NCBI RefSeq assembly: GCF_030686865.1
Contig: NZ_JAQYUS010000004.1
Coordinates: 248,001-312,000, forward strand
Direction of reading: 5' to 3'
Length of the DNA: 64,000 nt
Origin: Kaistella sp. SH40-3
Lineage (GTDB): Bacteria; Bacteroidota; Bacteroidia; Flavobacteriales; Weeksellaceae
Every line of letters begins with the position of its first letter. Within the stretch, counting starts at the first letter, position 1. Below the pieces are notes generated by a model. The model was given only the letters and a program-made list of their open reading frames with translations, made no database searches and had not been told where the DNA came from. Below are positions 59,719 through 64,000 of this stretch, in pieces. The position numbers and the translations under genes are program-made.

Positions 59719-60942
59719 TTATTGTTGCGTTAAATTATTTAACTGAATTATTTTCTCATTCAGCAATTTTTGCGTGTCGATGAGTTTGTTTTGAATGTCT
59801 AAACTTTGGTTGATTAAAATAGACCATTCCAAATAGTTGATTTCACCTTCATAATACAATCGGTTTGCAGTTTTCATAATGGTCTCTGCATTTTTTAAAC
59901 CTTTGGATTTGTAATAATCAGTTTCACTTTTTAGTTTTTCATACTCACCGAAAAGTGTTGCATGTTGATTTTTTAGATTTTTAGAACCGAGTTCATAGTT
60001 GTTTTCTGCAATGAGTTGGTTGATTTTCTGACCTTCAATTAATGATTTCTGCGCTCCGTTAAAAAGTGGAATTCCCACGCCAATCATGCCGGAATGAAAA
60101 CGTGCTGATCTTTCATAAAACTGATCATCTGCGCCAGTTCCGTACATGCTGGAATTATTATACCCAATATTGAACGTCGGCAAAAGTTTGGATTTCTCTG
60201 CATTTAGTTTGGCCACTTCTATTGCTTTCTGCTGTTCCAATTGTTTTAAAACGATGGGATTTCCAGCGTAATTTATATCTTGATTCGGACCATTTATTTC
60301 ATAGAAATTTGAATTTTCGTTTGAATACATTGTTTCATCATTGATCAAATAATTGAACTGATAAAGGGAAACTTCACGGTCTTTCTTCAAATTTGCCAAC
60401 TGAATTTCTGCCTGACTTCTGTAATTTTCTGCCGTGGTTTTTTCCAGAATATTGCTTTCTCCTTTTTTCAGTCGAAGTTCGGCGCGTTTGTAATAATTGG
60501 TATAAATGGAATCGGCTCTCAACAGCAATTTTTCTTTTTCAGTCTGATAATTGAGTTCATTGTAAATCAAAGCAATTTCTCTTTTCAATTGCCATTTTTG
60601 AACATCTAAATTCAGCATGGAGTTTTTCCATTCTTCCATTAAAACCTGTTTCTGACTGTTGTAAAAACCAGGTAATCTGAAAGTTTGATTCACTGAAAAC
60701 TTAGTATCCGTGTAAGCGGAAACAAATTGCCCGATTTCTCCGGAAACATTGAGCGGATCGATTACGGCAGCAGATTTTTTGATCTTGTCCTGATAATCGA
60801 TTCGAAGTTGTCCGTTTTTTAAATTGAGATTATTTTTAAAGGCTTTTTCATAGGCCGATTCCAGGGAAATCGGTGTTTGTGCTTTCTGTTGAATTGCAAT
60901 CAAAACTGAAAATGCTGTTATTATTTTTATAAGTTGTTTCAT
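59719..60942 (-). CDS. TolC-family outer-membrane channel (CzcC/CusC-like)
   Basis: A 407-residue outer-membrane efflux protein. A signal peptide (MKQLIKIITAFSVLIAIQQKAQT) precedes the OEP repeats: SLESAYEKAFKNNLNLKNGQL and the second half with long amphipathic helices, closing with LEWSILINQSLDIQNKLIDTQ. Like other Bacteroidota CzcC-type proteins it lacks a lipobox. It delivers metal ions out of the cell together with the RND pump and adaptor. A 149-base gap with repeat copy C separates it from the pump gene upstream. Confidence 0.9.
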   Translation of the reverse strand: MKQLIKIITAFSVLIAIQQKAQTPISLESAYEKAFKNNLNLKNGQLRIDYQDKIKKSAAVIDPLNVSGEIGQFVSAYTDTKFSVNQTFRLPGFYNSQKQVLMEEWKNSMLNLDVQKWQLKREIALIYNELNYQTEKEKLLLRADSIYTNYYKRAELRLKKGESNILEKTTAENYRSQAEIQLANLKKDREVSLYQFNYLINDETMYSNENSNFYEINGPNQDINYAGNPIVLKQLEQQKAIEVAKLNAEKSKLLPTFNIGYNNSSMYGTGADDQFYERSARFHSGMIGVGIPLFNGAQKSLIEGQKINQLIAENNYELGSKNLKNQHATLFGEYEKLKSETDYYKSKGLKNAETIMKTANRLYYEGEINYLEWSILINQSLDIQNKLIDTQKLLNEKIIQLNNLTQQ

Positions 60943-60985
60943 CTTTTTAAATTTAATTAAAGTCTCTTGATTTAGCGAAAATCTG

Positions 60986-61075
60986 CAGCCCGACTTGAGC
61001 GGAGCTCTTTTTTATTGGTGGCTGAGCTTGTCGAAGCCAGCAATAAAAAAAGCGGGAGCGGAAGGCGGAATTGTC
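60986..61075. repeat. Dispersed boxed-hairpin repeat, copy C
   Basis: It begins AGCCCGACTTGAGCGGAGCT and ends AGCGGGAGCGGAAGGCGGAA. Between them is a longer stem, TTTTTTATTG / CAATAAAAAA with inner GTGGCT / AGCCAG and a loop GAGCTTGTCGA. The boxes agree with copies A and B. It stands 3' of the RND pump gene. Confidence 0.8.
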
Positions 61076-61091
61076 TGCCCAAATAATTATT

Positions 61092-64000
61092 TTATTCATC
61101 GTAACCATCTTCTTCGGCACTTATTTCTACAATTTTTTTACGTCGGTCCGGGAAATGTTCTTCGAACCAAATGTAAATTAGGGGCAACAAATAGAGCGTG
61201 AGGAACGTGGCCAAGAGCAATCCGCCGATGACGACTGTTGCTAAAGGTCTTTGAACTTCTGCGCCTTCGCCTTGACTTAAAGCCATCGGTAAAAAGCCGA
61301 GTGAGGCGACTAAAGCGGTCATTAAAACCGGACGCAATCTTGTTCTTCCACCAATTTTTACGACGTCTTTTAAATCGGAATGATGTAATTTCTGACGGTT
61401 AAATTCGGCGATTAAAACGATTCCATTGAGTACGGCAACTCCGAAAAGTGCGATGAAACCGACGCCGGCGGAAATACTGAAATTCATTCCACGGATCCAA
61501 AGCGACATAATGCCGCCAATCATAGAAAGTGGAATTGCAGAGAAAATGAGCAAACCATATTTCACGGAATTAAAGGCGAAATATAGCATGAGTAAGATCA
61601 GCAGTAAACTGATTGGAACCGCGATCATCAAACGGGATTTCGCATGTTGAAGGTTTTCAAAAGTTCCTCCGTAAGAAATTGAATATCCGGGTGGAAGTTT
61701 GAAATCTTTTTCAACCACTTTCTGTAAATCTTCTACGGTCGACTGAATATCACGATTTCTGACATTGAAGCCGACGATAATTCTTCGCTGAGCATTTTCC
61801 CTTTGGATTTGATTGACGCTTTCTTTGAGTTCCACGGAAGCCACGGTGCTCAACGGAATTTCAGTTCCTAAAGGTGTTGAAATTAAAAGATTGTTGACGT
61901 CATCTACATTTTTTCTTTGTTCGCCATCTAAACGAACAACCAAATCAAATTTCTTCTCGCCTTCGAAAACAGAACCGGTTGATTGTCCCGCAAATGCAGT
62001 GTTGACGATATTGTTGACGTCTTCAACATTTAATCCGAACTGCGAAAGCGCTTCTCTTTTGTAGGAAATCACGATTTGCGGCATTCCGGAAATTGGTTCT
62101 ACGTAAATATTTTGAGCGCCATCAATTTTCTTAGAAATCTCACCTAATTTTTCGGCATACACTTTTAAAGTATCGAGATCTTCACCGTAAATTTTACAAA
62201 CAACATCTTGTCTTGCTCCCGTCATGAGTTCGTTAAAACGCATAGCGACAGGATATTGGAAAGAATACGTTACGCCGACCAGATTTTTCTTTAATTCGGC
62301 GGACATCTTTTCCGATAACTCATTATAAGTTGTAGCAGATGTCCATTCTTTGCGAGGTTTTAAGATGATCATCATATCACTTGCATCTATTGGCATTGGA
62401 TCGGTTGGGATTTCACTGCTTCCGGTTTTCCCGACAATCTTTTCGATTTCCGGGAATTTCTTCATTAATATTTTAGAAGATTTCTGGACTGCATCAGTTG
62501 ATGTTTTAAGATTACTTCCTGGTAAAACTCTCGTATCAACAGCAAAATCTCCTTCCGGCAGCGAGGGAATAAATTCGCCACCCAATCTCGACATTACGAA
62601 TAAAGAGATGAAAAACATACCGACCACACTAAAGAAAACCAGATTTGGAACCTTTAAAACCAGATTTAAAGTACGGTGATAAAAGGCTTCAAACTTTTCC
62701 ATCATTCTATCTGAAAAGTTTTTCTTTAAATCTATCTTTTTAGATAAAAACAAAGAACTCATCATTGGAATGTACGTCAGAGAAAGGATAAATGCTCCAA
62801 GCAAAGCAAAGATGACGGTTTGTGCCATCGGTTTAAACATCTTTCCTTCAATTCCCTGTAAAGTCAAAATCGGCAGGTACACAATCAGAATTATGATCTG
62901 ACCGAAAACCGCAGAGTTCATCATGGTACTGGACGAAGTATACACTTCGCGATCCATAAATTCCTGGGAAATTTTCTTGTCCTGAAACTTGGTCAAATGC
63001 TTGAACCGATGCAGAATCGCTTCCACAATTATGACCGCTCCATCGACAATCAATCCAAAATCCAGCGCTCCTAAACTCATTAAGTTTCCGGAAACACCGA
63101 AAATATTCATCATGATAATGGCGAAAAGCATTGCCAAAGGAATAACCGACGCAACAAGAAGTCCAGCACGGAAATTTCCAAGAAATAAAACCAAGACAAA
63201 TATGACGATTAGCGCCCCCTCCAATAAGTTTTTACCTACCGTACTAATGGCATTATTCACCATTTTGGTTCGGTCCAGAAACGCATCGATTTTCACTCCT
63301 TCCGGCAGCGTTTTTTGAATTTCTTCAATCCTGGTTTTTACGTCTTTAATGACTTCATTGGAGTTTGCGCCTTTCATCATCATTACGACGGCACCGGCAA
63401 CTTCGCCGTCGCCGTTGTAGGTCATCGCACCGTAACGGATGGCTTTTCCGTATTGAACTTTACCGATGTTTTTAATGAGAATTGGCGTTCCATCAGCCAG
63501 ATTTTTGACGACCGTATTTTCAATATCCGGAATTTGATTCATCAAACCTTCTGTTCTGATAAATAAAACGCTGGGGCCTTTTTCAATATAAGCACCACCG
63601 GTATTTTGATTGTTCTTTTGTAAGGCATCAAAAACTTCGGTGATCGTAACGCCCATCGATTTTAAAATGGCGGGATTTACGGCAACTTCATATTGTTTTA
63701 AATAGCCACCAAAACTGGCAACATCAGCAACTCCGGGCGTTCCGAGTAATTGTCGGCGAACAATCCAATCCTGAATGGTTCGGAGTTCCATGGGATTGTA
63801 TCGATGCTCGTAGCCTTTTTTCGGACGGACAACATATTGGTAAATTTCCCCTAAACCCGTGGAAATTGGCGCCATTTGCGGAACTCCTAAACTTACAGGA
63901 ATATCTTTCGAGACTTGTTGAAGCCGTTCTGCAACTTGTTGACGAGCCGACATTAAATCGATATCGTCATGAAAGACAATCGTAATCACCGATAAACCAA
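61092..64000 (-). CDS. CzcA/CusA-family heavy-metal RND efflux pump (5' end beyond window)
   Basis: Inner-membrane RND pump of the heavy-metal group. Only its N-terminal end is missing beyond the right edge, since the frame stays open to base 64000. The transmembrane helix 4 motif is DFGLIVDGAVIIVEA, the form typical of Zn/Co/Cd (CzcA-like) pumps and unlike the CusA copper form. Other hallmarks are the tandem helices (LLEGALIVIFVLVLFLGNF) and the C-terminal GVAVLNGIVLIAEFN. About 970 of an expected 1,030-1,060 residues are visible. It is first in the operon seen here and is followed by TolC, cytochrome b and adaptor genes. Confidence 0.94.
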   Translation of the reverse strand, partial: GLSVITIVFHDDIDLMSARQQVAERLQQVSKDIPVSLGVPQMAPISTGLGEIYQYVVRPKKGYEHRYNPMELRTIQDWIVRRQLLGTPGVADVASFGGYLKQYEVAVNPAILKSMGVTITEVFDALQKNNQNTGGAYIEKGPSVLFIRTEGLMNQIPDIENTVVKNLADGTPILIKNIGKVQYGKAIRYGAMTYNGDGEVAGAVVMMMKGANSNEVIKDVKTRIEEIQKTLPEGVKIDAFLDRTKMVNNAISTVGKNLLEGALIVIFVLVLFLGNFRAGLLVASVIPLAMLFAIIMMNIFGVSGNLMSLGALDFGLIVDGAVIIVEAILHRFKHLTKFQDKKISQEFMDREVYTSSSTMMNSAVFGQIIILIVYLPILTLQGIEGKMFKPMAQTVIFALLGAFILSLTYIPMMSSLFLSKKIDLKKNFSDRMMEKFEAFYHRTLNLVLKVPNLVFFSVVGMFFISLFVMSRLGGEFIPSLPEGDFAVDTRVLPGSNLKTSTDAVQKSSKILMKKFPEIEKIVGKTGSSEIPTDPMPIDASDMMIILKPRKEWTSATTYNELSEKMSAELKKNLVGVTYSFQYPVAMRFNELMTGARQDVVCKIYGEDLDTLKVYAEKLGEISKKIDGAQNIYVEPISGMPQIVISYKREALSQFGLNVEDVNNIVNTAFAGQSTGSVFEGEKKFDLVVRLDGEQRKNVDDVNNLLISTPLGTEIPLSTVASVELKESVNQIQRENAQRRIIVGFNVRNRDIQSTVEDLQKVVEKDFKLPPGYSISYGGTFENLQHAKSRLMIAVPISLLLILLMLYFAFNSVKYGLLIFSAIPLSMIGGIMSLWIRGMNFSISAGVGFIALFGVAVLNGIVLIAEFNRQKLHHSDLKDVVKIGGRTRLRPVLMTALVASLGFLPMALSQGEGAEVQRPLATVVIGGLLLATFLTLYLLPLIYIWFEEHFPDRRKKIVEISAEEDGYDE

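Overview
The window looks like a chromosome segment of a low-GC member of the Bacteroidota, class Flavobacteriia, most like Chryseobacterium, Kaistella and relatives (Weeksellaceae). The evidence is the AT-rich sequence, the lack of clear Shine-Dalgarno sites, many -7 boxes of the Bacteroidota form TAnnTTTG (often TATCTTTG or TATATTTG), and families typical of the group (DUF5686, DUF1599, BT_3928-type DoxX, a DnaG without zinc cysteines, PepSY-like and YceI proteins). No rRNA, phage, plasmid or CRISPR locus is visible. The genus is inferred from remembered protein resemblance, not from a search.

Layout. 1-8.1 kb: the end of an unknown gene, then a peptide-scavenging block of an exported DPP-IV protease and three tandem POT peptide transporters, then a thioredoxin-like protein. 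8.2-23.9 kb: housekeeping genes (recG, DUF5686, folP, DUF1599, BT_3928, tpiA, clpP, dnaG, isoaspartyl peptidase, tsaE, alanine dehydrogenase, tyrA). 24.0-30.4 kb: an accessory stretch with an 11-unit 21-bp repeat, an SMR pump, an HxlR regulator beside a decayed quinone oxidoreductase, an SDR, and a LysR regulator divergent from a three-gene redox operon (MdaB-like, ABM, aldo/keto reductase). 30.5-42 kb: sdaA, a 96-bp tandem repeat, a small hydrolase, four YceI paralogues, glucokinase, outer-membrane proteins, rhodanese, queG and tRNA-Leu(CAA). 42-49.7 kb: an MBL hydrolase, a 479-residue conserved unknown protein, fRMsr, a GNAT protein, an E2 acyltransferase, an exported deformylase-like protein and lipB.

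49.9-57.8 kb holds a complete tryptophan operon on the minus strand, trpE-G-D-C-F-B-(membrane protein)-A. It is preceded by a promoter, an 18-codon leader peptide with two adjacent Trp codons and a U-tailed terminator, which together form a classical attenuator. A dead REP-associated tyrosine transposase flanked by inverted REP-like palindromes sits between trpF and trpB, and a third palindrome set lies between trpG and trpD. 58-64 kb holds a CzcCBA-type metal efflux operon (RND pump running off the right edge, TolC protein, adaptor) with a cytochrome b561-like gene inserted between the TolC and adaptor genes.

The least explained material is intergenic: a dispersed family of boxed hairpins with conserved flanks and exchanged stems (four clear copies and one relic), the REP-like pairs in the trp operon, and two tandem repeat arrays. 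These, the trp leader, the membrane gene inside trpBA and the metal-site substitutions in DnaG and the deformylase-like protein are the best leads. I found no multi-gene system that I would call new with confidence.
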